NCBI RefSeq assembly: GCF_040833995.1
Contig: NZ_CP162137.1
Coordinates: forward strand, 1,639,001 to 1,703,000
Direction of reading: 5' to 3'
Source of the DNA: Leptospira sp. WS58.C1
GTDB lineage: Bacteria; Spirochaetota; Leptospiria; Leptospirales; Leptospiraceae
Length of the DNA stretch: 64,000 nucleotides
A program made the translations under genes and the position numbers. Positions within the stretch are counted from its first letter, which is position 1, and every line of letters starts with the position of its first letter. Below the pieces are notes generated by a model. That model saw only the letters and a program-made list of their open reading frames with translations. It ran no database searches and was not told the origin of the DNA. Positions 47,364 to 56,949 of this stretch are shown one piece after another.

Positions 47364-47789
47364 TTAGAATTCTACTTTATGTAGAAATAATTCCTCTTTT
47401 TTCATTTTTAAAACTTTAGATGCCATGCTCTTGAAATCTTCAGGCGGCTCTAATAGTCCTAACTCCACTTTGGAAAGGAAAGGAGTCGAGACCTTTAATT
47501 TTTTAGCCATATCGTATTGTTTGATACCCAATTCTCTGCGTTTTGCCCAGAGTTTATTGGTAAGTCCTTGGCTGAATTCAGGATAAACCTCTTCTACCGG
47601 ACTGTCGTTAAACAGCTTATCTAATGTCGTTTTCAAATATTTAGCGCAAGCTTGTCTGAATTTTTCAGTAGGAGCTTGGCTTCCGGTTTCAATTTTGGAA
47701 AGGTAGCTAGGGGATACACCCAGAGCCCTTGCCATATCATATTGCTTGATTCCCCGTTTTTTACGGAGCATATAGATGTGGTTGTTCAT
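47364..47789 (-). CDS. Tandem double XRE-type HTH regulator
   Basis: A 141-residue cytoplasmic DNA-binding protein made of two XRE/Cro-type helix-turn-helix domains in one chain (about 8-60 and 83-135). The copies align closely: RGIKQYDMARALGVSPSYLS versus LGIKQYDMAKKLKVSTPFLS, each ending in the same kind of LF motif (DKLF, EELF). It can therefore act as a built-in pseudo-dimer. The ribosome-binding site is AAGGGG, 8 bases upstream. A perfect palindrome overlaps its likely -10 box, pointing to autoregulation. The targets are unknown; a neighbour-encoded lipoprotein operon is a candidate. Confidence 0.9.
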   Translation of the reverse strand: MNNHIYMLRKKRGIKQYDMARALGVSPSYLSKIETGSQAPTEKFRQACAKYLKTTLDKLFNDSPVEEVYPEFSQGLTNKLWAKRRELGIKQYDMAKKLKVSTPFLSKVELGLLEPPEDFKSMASKVLKMKKEELFLHKVEF

Positions 47790-47807
47790 TCTTTTCCCCT
47801 TTTTAAC

Positions 47808-47836
47808 CGTTTTAAAACGACCTTACTTTGTCTCAA
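47808..47836 (-). promoter_or_regulatory. Candidate promoter and operator of the double-HTH gene
   Basis: On the minus strand a -35-like TTGAGA (47836-47831) and a -10-like TAAAAC (47814-47809) are 16 bases apart. The perfect 12-base palindrome CGTTTTAAAACG (47808-47819) covers the -10. A regulator bound there would block transcription, as expected for an autorepressed HTH gene. Assignment is by pattern. Confidence 0.5.
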
Positions 47837-47914
47837 GAATAAATTTCCATTGGGTCAAACAAGCACTTAAGTATAGAAATTTTTTCCAAAGTCGGCTTAT
47901 ACTAAAAGAGAAAA

Positions 47915-47945
47915 GAATAAGAATCAAGCATTTGAATTCTTATTC
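47915..47945 (-). terminator. Stem-loop with T-rich flank, downstream of the PpiC-like lipoprotein gene
   Basis: GAATAAGAAT and ATTCTTATTC form a perfect 10-bp stem with an 11-base loop. On the minus strand the stem is followed by TTTTCTCTTTT. It lies 131 bases past the lipoprotein stop and may end that transcript before the HTH promoter. Confidence 0.5.
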
Positions 47946-47989
47946 GATAAAAAAAGGCCGCTAGACTTTCACTGATTATAGAACACGGT

Positions 47990-48033
47990 CAGTAGTCCGA
48001 AGTATAAAGGTATATAACCTTTTCGGACTACTG
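47990..48033. repeat. 44-base nested palindrome
   Basis: CAGTAGTCCGAA (47990-48001) and TTCGGACTACTG (48022-48033) are perfect 12-base inverted arms; inside them AAGGT and ACCTT pair around ATATA (48007-48021). It lies between the HTH gene and the end of the lipoprotein gene. It could be a terminator stem, a repeat element or a binding site. Confidence 0.6.
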
Positions 48034-48075
48034 ATATAAGGGATTTCTAAGCTATCGTAAGCAAAGAATATACGA

Positions 48076-49611
48076 TCAGATCTTACCTTCTTTCAATCTA
48101 CTGGAATCCAGAATGAATTGATAATCCGTTTTAAGCTTTTGGGTTAGCTCTCTTACGAAGTTTTGCTTTTTAGCCCGGATTAAATCCTCTTTAATTCTCT
48201 CTCTAACTTCTCCGTAAGGCATAGGGATCCTATCTTGAGGATTGTTCGGATTTGATTTAGCGTAAGAGAACATTTTGGCAGCCTCATATTGTTCTCTCAT
48301 CTCCGCTTCCGAAACGGTTACATCGCTTGGAAGTTCTCTTTTAAATACCAATGGTTGCACAATGTATAATTTCATTACGTTGAACATATCTTGGAAATCC
48401 TTGGATTCCAAAGCTTCTTTCAATTCGGTAGAGTGGTCCGCTATCTTAAACCAAACATATTGTTGTCTAAAAAATTGGAGCACATTCGCCTTATCGTCTA
48501 ATTTGGAAGAATCCAGTCCGCTTTGTTTGGCCAATTGTTCCAACTCGTTCAAAACGTCTTTAAATTTAACGGTTTCTCCGGTTTTAGTATTGGTTAATAG
48601 AACGGAGTCATGATTGAAAGTATTCAGATTGTCTTGGGTAATCGTTACCTTTTCGAAACCTGCATTTTTCACTAATTGTTCCTCTTGTTCGCTGACTGCG
48701 CTGAACAAGAATCTTTTTTTCATGAAGTCCTCATAACGTGGAGCGATATCATCCACCTTCAGATCCAAATAATTACGTTTTACTTCCGCTTTGATCTGTT
48801 CGGAAACATCGGGCGCCTCGATATATTTTTTAGCGAGAACTTTCAATTTACCGAATTCTTTTGCGAAAAACTTTCCAACTCTGGAAGCGTAGATGGTTTC
48901 CACCCTTTCTACTCTTAAGATCAGGAATTTTTTCTTTCTAGGAGCCTTAGGGTCCGCGCCAGGTTGAATTTGATCATCGATCTCTTTTAAGATCCATTTT
49001 CCTTCGTTTGCTGCGGCTTCTTGGTAATAGGGAAGGTTCGGATCATTTCCACAATTTAAACATTGCGGCTCCAGTAATCCGCCTACCGCTTTGTAAGCAG
49101 GTTGGTCCGTATGATCCACAACATATTGGATAATTTCTTTTTTAGAGGAAAGTTTTTGAATTCCTTCGAAAATACTTTGGGCTCTCTGTCTGGTAACTTC
49201 CTCGTCTTTAGGATCGAAGGAAAAAACTGCGATCACACGTACGAAAGCGAATTTTAATTTACCGACTTGCTCCAACTTCTCCGCTAAATTCCTTTGAAGA
49301 AAAGAAGCCGCCATCTGAGGTTTGGAATATTTTAGAAAAACAGCTAATTCGTCTTCGGTAACAAGTTTCTTTTCGGTATTGTACAAAGAGATCAATTTGA
49401 AAAGACCTAAAGTTTCCAGAAGTTGTGTTTGTTCTTCTTTGGTCGGATGATTCGGCTCCGGCTTGCGTCCGCCTGTATTGAGTTGGTAGAAGTTCCTGAG
49501 TTCTTTTCTGGTTACAGTGCCTCCTTTGAATGAGGCTAATACATCCGAGTCCGAATTACACTGAAAGAGTAAAGCAGCCAGGAAGGTGAGTGCGATTATT
49601 TTTTTGTTCAT
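48076..49611 (-). CDS. PpiC/SurA-like peptidyl-prolyl isomerase lipoprotein
   Basis: Predicted 511-residue lipoprotein with a signal peptide ending in LLFQC. The mature start (VLASFKGGTVTRKELRNFY) matches SurA-type N-terminal domains. A parvulin-like segment around residues 140-235 has AQSIFEGIQKL, VVDHTDQPAYKAVGGLLEP and a later GKW region, with an unusual CLNC pair in it. The C-terminal third is helical (SEAEMREQYEAAKMF). I infer a periplasm-facing chaperone or isomerase for outer-membrane proteins. Isomerase activity is uncertain because the core is degenerate. It is third in a run with two small upstream genes (40-base and 17-base gaps). Confidence 0.7.
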   Translation of the reverse strand: MNKKIIALTFLAALLFQCNSDSDVLASFKGGTVTRKELRNFYQLNTGGRKPEPNHPTKEEQTQLLETLGLFKLISLYNTEKKLVTEDELAVFLKYSKPQMAASFLQRNLAEKLEQVGKLKFAFVRVIAVFSFDPKDEEVTRQRAQSIFEGIQKLSSKKEIIQYVVDHTDQPAYKAVGGLLEPQCLNCGNDPNLPYYQEAAANEGKWILKEIDDQIQPGADPKAPRKKKFLILRVERVETIYASRVGKFFAKEFGKLKVLAKKYIEAPDVSEQIKAEVKRNYLDLKVDDIAPRYEDFMKKRFLFSAVSEQEEQLVKNAGFEKVTITQDNLNTFNHDSVLLTNTKTGETVKFKDVLNELEQLAKQSGLDSSKLDDKANVLQFFRQQYVWFKIADHSTELKEALESKDFQDMFNVMKLYIVQPLVFKRELPSDVTVSEAEMREQYEAAKMFSYAKSNPNNPQDRIPMPYGEVRERIKEDLIRAKKQNFVRELTQKLKTDYQFILDSSRLKEGKI

Positions 49612-49651
49612 GTCGTTTTATATAACCTGTTCTTTTCGGATCTCGAAAAGA

Positions 49652-49999
49652 CTAGTATTTATGAATGGTCTTTCGGGCAGGTTGCTGCTTCTTACCTTGG
49701 ATTTCAACGGATATTTCGCGAGTTAGGCGTTTTTCGTTGTCTTGGTAAAGTCCTTCGGCTGCCCTCGCGCCTGAAGGTGGGCCGGAAGAATTCCAATCGG
49801 AAGGAGTTTCTTTTGTCTTCAAAGAAAGCATCTCTTGTTTCTGAGAGGAGAGTTTATCCATCTCCGCTCCAATCGATACTTTTAGAGATTCGGAATAATC
49901 CCGGTCTGCTGCAATTCTATCCTTGATCTTGCCTAGTTCGGTCAGGTCCCGATCTATTTCTTCCGTTTTTCGTAAAAGATGAGCCACTTTGATTTTCAT
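49652..49999 (-). CDS. Small coiled-coil protein of unknown function
   Basis: I do not recognise this 115-residue protein. The first 65 residues are a charged heptad-like helix (HLLRKTEEIDRDLTELGKI, then IGAEMDKLSSQKQEML); the rest is polar and probably disordered, ending in a basic tail. There is no signal peptide. Its size and helix recall small export chaperones or adaptor proteins, but nothing diagnostic is present. It lies 17 bases after a membrane protein gene and 40 bases before the PpiC-like lipoprotein gene. Confidence 0.6.
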   Translation of the reverse strand: MKIKVAHLLRKTEEIDRDLTELGKIKDRIAADRDYSESLKVSIGAEMDKLSSQKQEMLSLKTKETPSDWNSSGPPSGARAAEGLYQDNEKRLTREISVEIQGKKQQPARKTIHKY

Positions 50000-50016
50000 G
50001 GATAAGACCTGGAACC

Positions 50017-50721
50017 TTAAACTTCAGTTCCTGAATCTAGTCCCCAGGCTGCTTCTTGCAAGTAGGAAAAAAAGAGTCCGCAGGCAAGGATCATCAACTC
50101 TTCTCCCGGTTTGGATAGGCATATAAGAAGGAAGAAGGTGGAAAATAAGAGTCCGCTAAGAAAATCCTTCTTTCCCTTCCAGAGGACCCAAACCATTCCT
50201 AAAAACAAGAGTACCGATTTGAATAGAGACGGTCCTAAACTAGGATGAGGAGGCTCATATAAGATCCAAGCTCCGGAAACCAAAACACAAATTCCTAAAA
50301 TTAGAATACGAACTTGTTTCGGAACGGAGAAAATTAGAAATAAGGAAAGTGCTGGGATCAAAAAAGGAGAAAGTTCCCTTCTGGAAAAGGAAAGGATACA
50401 GGATCCTGCCAATATTAGAATTCCTAAAGTTTCTCTAAAAGCTGGAGAGCGGCTTCCTAAAAAAGAAAATCCTCCGGAAGAGATCATACCGGCAAGGCTT
50501 AATGACACCAGATCCAAAATGAATTCCGCGGAGGTGCCGTCCCAAAAGGAAAGAACACATAGTGAAGCGGGAAAAAGTAAAAAACTGAGATTGGGTCTAA
50601 GGGTTTTGGAAGAATGGAACTGGGAAAATGCGATCGTAAGACAGAGTACCAAGGAACCGGAAAAAGGAAACCCATAGGTTTTGAAAAACAGATAAGCTGA
50701 GGTGAAGAATAGAAAAACCAT
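50017..50721 (-). CDS. Multi-pass membrane protein of unknown function
   Basis: A 234-residue, very hydrophobic protein with about eight short transmembrane segments (for example LVSLSLAGMISSGGFSFL and SVLLFLGMVWVLW). No catalytic motif is recognisable. It could be a permease-like or lipid-associated protein, but I assign no function. It is divergent from the STAS gene with 45 bases between starts, and is followed by the coiled-coil and PpiC-like lipoprotein genes on the same strand. Confidence 0.65.
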   Translation of the reverse strand: MVFLFFTSAYLFFKTYGFPFSGSLVLCLTIAFSQFHSSKTLRPNLSFLLFPASLCVLSFWDGTSAEFILDLVSLSLAGMISSGGFSFLGSRSPAFRETLGILILAGSCILSFSRRELSPFLIPALSLFLIFSVPKQVRILILGICVLVSGAWILYEPPHPSLGPSLFKSVLLFLGMVWVLWKGKKDFLSGLLFSTFFLLICLSKPGEELMILACGLFFSYLQEAAWGLDSGTEV

Positions 50722-50766
50722 TTGTATCTATTATGAAATTCCAGTATTCTGACGAATCAAACCGTT

Positions 50767-51117
50767 ATGATCCTGAACGAGATTATCATCCAGACGGAAA
50801 AGATAGACGGCGTTCAAGTTCTGAAATTGCAGGGTTCTATCAACTCCTTTACGGAGAAAAAATTTAAGGATGTACTATCCTTGGCGGTACGTCAGGGACC
50901 GGTCATCATGGATATGGAAGACGTTCATTTGGTATCCTCCACCGGGGTCCAGGCCTTAAAGGAAGTTAGTCAATCCAGTTTCGCAACTAAGAACAAACTG
51001 GTTCTTGTAAATATTTCCAAAGCGGTGATCAATGTTTTTAAGATGGCCGGCTTAAGCGGATTTTTCCTAATTGCAAACGACGAAGAGGCAGCATTAAAGA
51101 TGGCCTCTAAAAGATGA
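50767..51117 (+). CDS. STAS-domain anti-sigma-factor antagonist-like protein
   Basis: A 116-residue single STAS domain. It has the N-terminal beta hairpin (GVQVLKLQGSIN), PVIMDMEDVHLVSSTGVQAL, where the first or second Ser of SST occupies the phosphorylation site of SpoIIAA-type antagonists, and a C-terminal helix. Such proteins bind an anti-sigma kinase when unphosphorylated and so free a sigma factor or other partner. No kinase or phosphatase gene is adjacent, so its partner is unknown. The gene after it starts 38 bases downstream. Confidence 0.9.
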   Translation: MILNEIIIQTEKIDGVQVLKLQGSINSFTEKKFKDVLSLAVRQGPVIMDMEDVHLVSSTGVQALKEVSQSSFATKNKLVLVNISKAVINVFKMAGLSGFFLIANDEEAALKMASKR

Positions 51118-51154
51118 TAATCTAAGATCTAAGATGAAATCTCGGAAATAAAAA

Positions 51155-51910
51155 ATGAAATCTGAAAAAACTTCCTCCTTTAATTATTTTAGAAAGGCTT
51201 GGCACTTACTAGGACTGATCATTCCCGCCTTTTATTATTTCGATGTATTTCACGGCCAATTTTCGTTAATGTATGCCACCAGGGCCATTCTGACCGTTTT
51301 ACTCGTTCTATGTCTGGGGCTTTTGGTCCTATTAGAATGGGCGCGGTTCCATATTCCTGTCGTCCAGACGGTATTCGTAAAGTTAGCCGGTCCTTTATTG
51401 AAGGAAGAGGAGAAATCCAGGATCAACGGGACCTTTCCTTATTTTCTTTCCATCACGCTTGTGGTATTTTTTTTTCCTCCTGATATTGCGATCCTTTCTT
51501 TATTATTCTTAGTCATTGGAGATCCGATGGCTGCTTGGGTCGGGACCCATTTCGGAAAGAACAGATTTTCGAACGGAAAATCTAAGGAAGGGATTTTAGC
51601 GTTTATTTTATCTTCCGCCGTCGTAGGACTTTGGTTTCTCTCTGTGATTCAGTCGGGCTCCAGAGAATTCGGGATCTATCAATTTTCTTCCGGAGAATTT
51701 TGGCAGAATGTAATTTTGATCCTGCCTGCAGTAATCGCTGCCGCCGTAACCGAATTGTATAGTGGAACGTATTGGAACGGGATCGTAGATGATAATCTTC
51801 TGATCCCGGTAGTGTCTGCGGTTGTATTAGGACTTTTCTCGTATTTTACTCTGAATCTGAGCGTAGATCAGATCTTTTTAAATCCGATGCAGATCTTCGA
51901 GATGTATTAG
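51155..51910 (+). CDS. CTP-dependent lipid kinase-like membrane protein (SEC59/VTE5/DGK1-type)
   Basis: A 251-residue integral membrane protein with about seven helices. It shows features of the dolichol kinase/phytol kinase/CTP-dependent diacylglycerol kinase group: RKAWHLLGLIIP near the N-terminus, GDPMAAWVGTHFGKN with NGKSKEG in the middle, and TELYSG...DDNLLIPV near the C-terminus. Members phosphorylate a membrane lipid alcohol using CTP. The lipid here is unknown; diacylglycerol or an isoprenoid alcohol are both possible. It follows the STAS gene on the same strand. Confidence 0.8.
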   Translation: MKSEKTSSFNYFRKAWHLLGLIIPAFYYFDVFHGQFSLMYATRAILTVLLVLCLGLLVLLEWARFHIPVVQTVFVKLAGPLLKEEEKSRINGTFPYFLSITLVVFFFPPDIAILSLLFLVIGDPMAAWVGTHFGKNRFSNGKSKEGILAFILSSAVVGLWFLSVIQSGSREFGIYQFSSGEFWQNVILILPAVIAAAVTELYSGTYWNGIVDDNLLIPVVSAVVLGLFSYFTLNLSVDQIFLNPMQIFEMY

Positions 51911-51943
51911 GAAATCGAATTTTCTTTTCTGCGGGGGTTCAAT

Positions 51944-52516
51944 TTAAGGAGTTTTTTCCGCAGGAAGGACATGATATACGAAATCGATCCTGGTTTTTGT
52001 GCTGCCTTTGATCCCTTTTGCAGACCAGGTAAATTCTAAGTCGGTCGGAAAAATCGAAGTCTCATACGGATATTGTCCTAAACGATTTTCCTTTTTTTGT
52101 TTTTCTTTCACCATAGAACCTAGATAATTAAAAGAACCGATCCAATCTTCTCCGATCTCGAAACCTTCCATCTTACCTTTTACGCCTGCAAATTCGTACA
52201 TCGCAAAGTAGGTTTCTTGGATCTGTTTTCTTTCTTCCGGACTCATTCTGCGGTTCATTCGAAGCACGAACCCTGGAGTTTCTCTGGCATGGAAATAAAG
52301 ATAGTTGCCAAGCTCCTCCCAAGTATTCGGCTTTTTGGCATTCGGAATATCCACCGAATATTTTTTATTCAAGGGAGAAGGTTCCCTGCACACTCCATCT
52401 CTCGTGAAATAGTCGCAAAGTTCCACATTGTTCACGGAAAGAACGGAAGGTTCGCAGGCCATAAAGGCAAATAAGAATAGATAAGTTGGTTTAACGTTTT
52501 TCCAAAGAGCTAACAT
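51944..52516 (-). CDS. Putative lipoprotein of unknown function
   Basis: The preferred start at 52516 (MLALWKNVKPTYLFLF) gives a 190-residue protein whose signal peptide ends in a relaxed lipobox FMAC; the frame is also open further upstream, inside the preceding gene. The mature part is polar, with three Cys close to the N-terminus (CDYF, VCRE) and no recognisable motif. It overlaps the DUF4416-like gene by 26 bases, so it is probably the last gene of the run that begins with eno. Function unknown. Confidence 0.6.
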   Translation of the reverse strand: MLALWKNVKPTYLFLFAFMACEPSVLSVNNVELCDYFTRDGVCREPSPLNKKYSVDIPNAKKPNTWEELGNYLYFHARETPGFVLRMNRRMSPEERKQIQETYFAMYEFAGVKGKMEGFEIGEDWIGSFNYLGSMVKEKQKKENRLGQYPYETSIFPTDLEFTWSAKGIKGSTKTRIDFVYHVLPAEKTP

Positions 52517-53036
52517 AAGATTCTCGTAAATTAGTAAAAAAGTATAAAACTTCAGGGTGTTTGAAAAATTCCGATGCGGAAGTTTGCGGGATCCATTTTT
52601 GTCCCTGGTAGGTATATATGATCTCTGCGAATACACCATGGAACAAATAGATCCTATGTAGATCCTCTTCCAATGAGGCTAAAACCAAATTATAAGGAGT
52701 CAGATACCCAGGCAATACCCTGATTGACTCATCCGATTTGCGTAAGTAAGTCTGGAATTTCATACATTCCTTCTGGAGACTTGGAAGTTCTTCCCTGGAA
52801 ATTCTACGCTTCAAAGAAAGAATTCTAGTAAATCTACCGATAGGAGAATCCAAAAAATTTTCAAACTGATGGGTCCATTTTGGAAGAGCTTTGGACTCGT
52901 ATAAGGTTTGAGAAAATGAATCTTCCGCTTTTTCTTTTAAACGATAATATGCCTCTTCATTTTCGTAAGAAACCACAATAAAGAAGGATGCAGGAAGAGG
53001 TTTTTTGGGTTTGGAAGAGTTCTGTTTGGAATTCAC
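52491..53036 (-). CDS. DUF4416-like protein
   Basis: A 181-residue soluble protein. The C-terminal half, PGYLTPYNLVLASLEEDLHRIYLFHGVFAEI, matches the conserved core of DUF4416 as I remember it, and the N-terminal strand (FFIVVSYENEEAYY) fits the same family's opening. The function of the family is unknown. It follows a YheT-like hydrolase by 27 bases and overlaps the next lipoprotein gene. Confidence 0.75.
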   Translation of the reverse strand: MNSKQNSSKPKKPLPASFFIVVSYENEEAYYRLKEKAEDSFSQTLYESKALPKWTHQFENFLDSPIGRFTRILSLKRRISREELPSLQKECMKFQTYLRKSDESIRVLPGYLTPYNLVLASLEEDLHRIYLFHGVFAEIIYTYQGQKWIPQTSASEFFKHPEVLYFFTNLRESYVSSLEKR

Positions 53037-53063
53037 TTGTTTAAGCGGCTTTCAGGCAGCAGA

Positions 53064-54065
53064 TTATAATTTGGAATCGAAATAATCCAGCAGAATTTTA
53101 GTAAGCCAACGACCGTCCGGAAGATCCGGTTTGGAATCCGTCACAAATCCAACATGGCCTCCTTGTTTGGTCAGAATGGTTTTTAAGTTCGGAAGTCTGT
53201 TCCAATCGATCGAATTCCATTCGAATAGAGGGACCACTGGATCATCTTCCGCATGGATAAGAATTCCATGATGAGTGATGGATTGGATATATCCTATGCA
53301 GGAGTTTTTTTTATAATATTCCATAGCACTCGGATACCCGAAAGAAGGAGCTGTGATCATATCGTCGAAATCAAAAAACGTTTTTATTTTTTTGGAATTT
53401 TCCAATTGCAAAGGAGTCAGATCCAATATCCCTTCTTTGATCTTCTTTTTAAAACTGCTAATAAAATGATTTCTGTAAAATCTTCCGGAAAGTGAATCGA
53501 TAAATTCGCAATTTTTGGCCAGATCCAGGGGAGGGGAGACCGCCGAAAAAGCGAGTGATTTATGATTTCTGGATTCTCCGAAAAATTTTAGGACCAAGTT
53601 CGCGGAGAGTGAAAATCCTGATACGAAGATCTTTTGACTCAAATATTCATAGATATAATCCAGAACATCCTGTAAATCTTCCGACTGACCCGCGTAATAT
53701 GATTTTCTGGAAAACCCTCTTCCTCTTCCGCAATTTCGCAAATTCATCCGGATCACGCCGTATCCTCTTTCCAGAGCGGAGGAAGCAAGAGATATTAAAT
53801 AAGAACTTTCCGAATCACCTTCCATTCCATGGATCATGAGTATATAACTCCCGTTAGATGGAATGGAGCTCTTACGATACGAGGAAACAGGAGGATTATG
53901 TTCTAACCAGAGTTTATCCCCGGATTCTCCGCTTACCGTAAGAAGGATATCTTCGCAGTAATAAGAGGTCCTAAGAGGATTTTCAGGAGGAAAAAGAGTG
54001 CTGTAAATAGTTTGTGCATGTTTTCCTGAAACGAATCTTTTAGGTCGAAAATGAGAGGCTTCCAT
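53064..54065 (-). CDS. YheT-type alpha/beta-hydrolase
   Basis: A 333-residue cytoplasmic hydrolase. The start FRPKRFVSGKHAQTIYSTLFP is typical of the YheT/UPF0017 group. Motifs: ILMIHGMEGD (oxyanion strand), MNLRNCGRGRG, nucleophile Ser in SGFSLSANL (about 145; the last Gly of GxSxG is Ser here), acid in HAEDDPVVP and catalytic His in KQGGHVGF. The native substrate of this group is not well known; esters or lipids are likely. It lies 3 bases after a small unknown gene in the eno-ftsB-clpP run. Confidence 0.88.
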   Translation of the reverse strand: MEASHFRPKRFVSGKHAQTIYSTLFPPENPLRTSYYCEDILLTVSGESGDKLWLEHNPPVSSYRKSSIPSNGSYILMIHGMEGDSESSYLISLASSALERGYGVIRMNLRNCGRGRGFSRKSYYAGQSEDLQDVLDYIYEYLSQKIFVSGFSLSANLVLKFFGESRNHKSLAFSAVSPPLDLAKNCEFIDSLSGRFYRNHFISSFKKKIKEGILDLTPLQLENSKKIKTFFDFDDMITAPSFGYPSAMEYYKKNSCIGYIQSITHHGILIHAEDDPVVPLFEWNSIDWNRLPNLKTILTKQGGHVGFVTDSKPDLPDGRWLTKILLDYFDSKL

Positions 54066-54068
54066 GGA

Positions 54069-54473
54069 TCAACGGATCTCGTTTTCCTTAAAAAACTCTT
54101 TCCACTCTTCTTCTTGTTCTTTTTTTAAAAGGGACCGTTTCTCTAAGAATTTCTTAAATTTTTTAAGGAATACTTTTCCCTTCTCTCTGATCTTTGCGTC
54201 CTCAGGGAACATATCTTCCAAATAAAAGTTCAAGAATTCGTCCAATTCGAAAGCGCTTAGATCGGAGACTAAAATTTTTTCGGAGGGGTCTTCCGGATCC
54301 TCGAATAATAAAGCCGAGAACTCCAAAAGTAGATTAGCTATTTCTTTTTCGGAAAGATGTTGTGCTCCTTCCGGAATAGTTTCCAGATAGGAGCGAACGG
54401 TTTCTTCTAAGGAAGAGGGACCAGACAACAGAAAAACCTTAATTTTGTTTCGGGAATTCGATCTTGGTCGCAA
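54069..54473 (-). CDS. Small acidic helical protein of unknown function
   Basis: A 134-residue protein (119 if a TTG at 54428 is used). It is helical and strongly charged, acidic in the middle and Lys/Glu-rich at the end. No family is recognised. The ATG at 54473 makes a 35-base overlap with clpP; the TTG would remove the overlap and has an AAGG site in front, so the start is uncertain. Position suggests co-expression with clpP and the YheT-like gene; any link to proteolysis is speculation. Confidence 0.6.
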   Translation of the reverse strand: MRPRSNSRNKIKVFLLSGPSSLEETVRSYLETIPEGAQHLSEKEIANLLLEFSALLFEDPEDPSEKILVSDLSAFELDEFLNFYLEDMFPEDAKIREKGKVFLKKFKKFLEKRSLLKKEQEEEWKEFFKENEIR

Positions 54474-55041
54474 GAGTATCTACGATCCCGTATTTGATCG
54501 CTTCTTCCGCGTCCATATAATAATCTCTATCCGTGTCTTCTTCCAATTTTTCGACAGGGTGACCGCAAGCGTCTGCAAGTATTTGGTTCAATCTTGCTCT
54601 GGTTTTTAAGATCTCTTCTGCTTGGATCTTAAGATCGGATGCAGGAGCAACGATCTGTCCTCCGATACTCGGCTGATGGATCATCACTTTCCCGTTAGGC
54701 CAAATGGCTCTTTTACCTTTTACGCCTGCAGCTAAAAGAACGGATCCCATAGAAGCAGCCAGTCCCATACAAACGGTATGAACCGGAGAAGTGATCATTT
54801 TCATTGTGTCGTAGATGGTAAGTCCGGAAGTTACAACGCCTCCGGGACTATTGATATAAAATGTGATTTCCTTTCCTGGATCAGCCATTTCCAGATAGAG
54901 TAGTTTGCCTACGATATCTTTTGCGGATTCATCGGTAACCGCTCCCCATAAGAAAATTTTTCTATGGTCGATGAACTTTTTGGAAATTTTGCTACCGGCT
55001 AATTCTTCGATTACTTCGGTGATTTTTTCAGTCTCGGACAT
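54439..55041 (-). CDS. clpP: ATP-dependent Clp protease proteolytic subunit
   Basis: A 200-residue serine peptidase that forms a 14-mer barrel with Clp ATPases. The start at 55041 ([10 protein letters not shown]) follows a GGGAG ribosome-binding site; an earlier in-frame codon at 55125 lies inside ftsB. Catalytic Ser is in [10 protein letters not shown] (about 98), His in MIHQPS (about 123) and Asp in a TDRDYYMD region (about 170). The processing-loop and C-terminal sequence differ from the E. coli form, fitting one of the multiple ClpP copies known in leptospires. It is third in the eno operon. Confidence 0.94.
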   Translation of the reverse strand: MSETEKITEVIEELAGSKISKKFIDHRKIFLWGAVTDESAKDIVGKLLYLEMADPGKEITFYINSPGGVVTSGLTIYDTMKMITSPVHTVCMGLAASMGSVLLAAGVKGKRAIWPNGKVMIHQPSIGGQIVAPASDLKIQAEEILKTRARLNQILADACGHPVEKLEEDTDRDYYMDAEEAIKYGIVDTLATKIEFPKQN

Positions 55042-55051
55042 TATGGCTCCC

Positions 55052-55516
55052 TTAAGCAGCGGTTCGTTCTTCCAGTTTCTTCCTCCGTAATTTCCTGAAA
55101 ACTCCAATAAATACGAAAGCAACAAAGGAAACGTAAAAAAAGCGAAGTAACTGGATCGGAGGGACCGGCATATCTCGGTCCGCTCTTAAAGCAATTAGAC
55201 GGGAGGCGAGGACCGGACGATTCTCCGCTTTCGGCTCCGGCTCCCTAAATTTGATAATTTGTGCATTTTCGGAGAGAAGATAATACTTTCTAGCTTCTTT
55301 CTCCAAAGCTAATCTATCATCTCTGAGAAGTTTTTGCCTTTCTTCTAACTGTCTATTCTCATACTCCAGTCTTTCCACATCCAAACGAAGGCTGGAAAGA
55401 CTGGTTTCTAGGGTAGACCGTACGACCAGACCGGACTCTCCCAATACCGTGAAGTAAAACATTCCGGAAAGAAAGAGTAGAAGTAAAAACAGTTTGTTCG
55501 CCAAGCCAATTCCCAT
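55052..55516 (-). CDS. FtsB/DivIC-like septum protein with an extra C-terminal membrane helix
   Basis: A 154-residue membrane protein. TM1 (about 7-27) is followed by a long coiled coil (about 35-75; [19 protein letters not shown]) and a short conserved-type segment ([21 protein letters not shown]), as in FtsB/DivIC proteins that bridge FtsL and FtsQ in the divisome. Unlike the usual single-pass form, a second helix lies at about 122-140 ([17 protein letters not shown]), ending in a basic tail. The gene is 7 bases from eno and 10 before clpP. The eno-ftsB pairing is widespread and supports the call. Confidence 0.85.
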   Translation of the reverse strand: MGIGLANKLFLLLLFLSGMFYFTVLGESGLVVRSTLETSLSSLRLDVERLEYENRQLEERQKLLRDDRLALEKEARKYYLLSENAQIIKFREPEPKAENRPVLASRLIALRADRDMPVPPIQLLRFFYVSFVAFVFIGVFRKLRRKKLEERTAA

Positions 55517-55523
55517 AAGTAGT

Positions 55524-56831
<1,308 letters not shown>

Positions 56832-56949
56832 TTATAATACCTATCTCTTATAGATTTTTCCTGAAATCCTTTTGTTACGCGGAAATAAATCAAGCGGGAA
56901 AAGCAGGAAAAAGATTGCCTGGACCGGCTATAAAGATACAAATCCGTCG

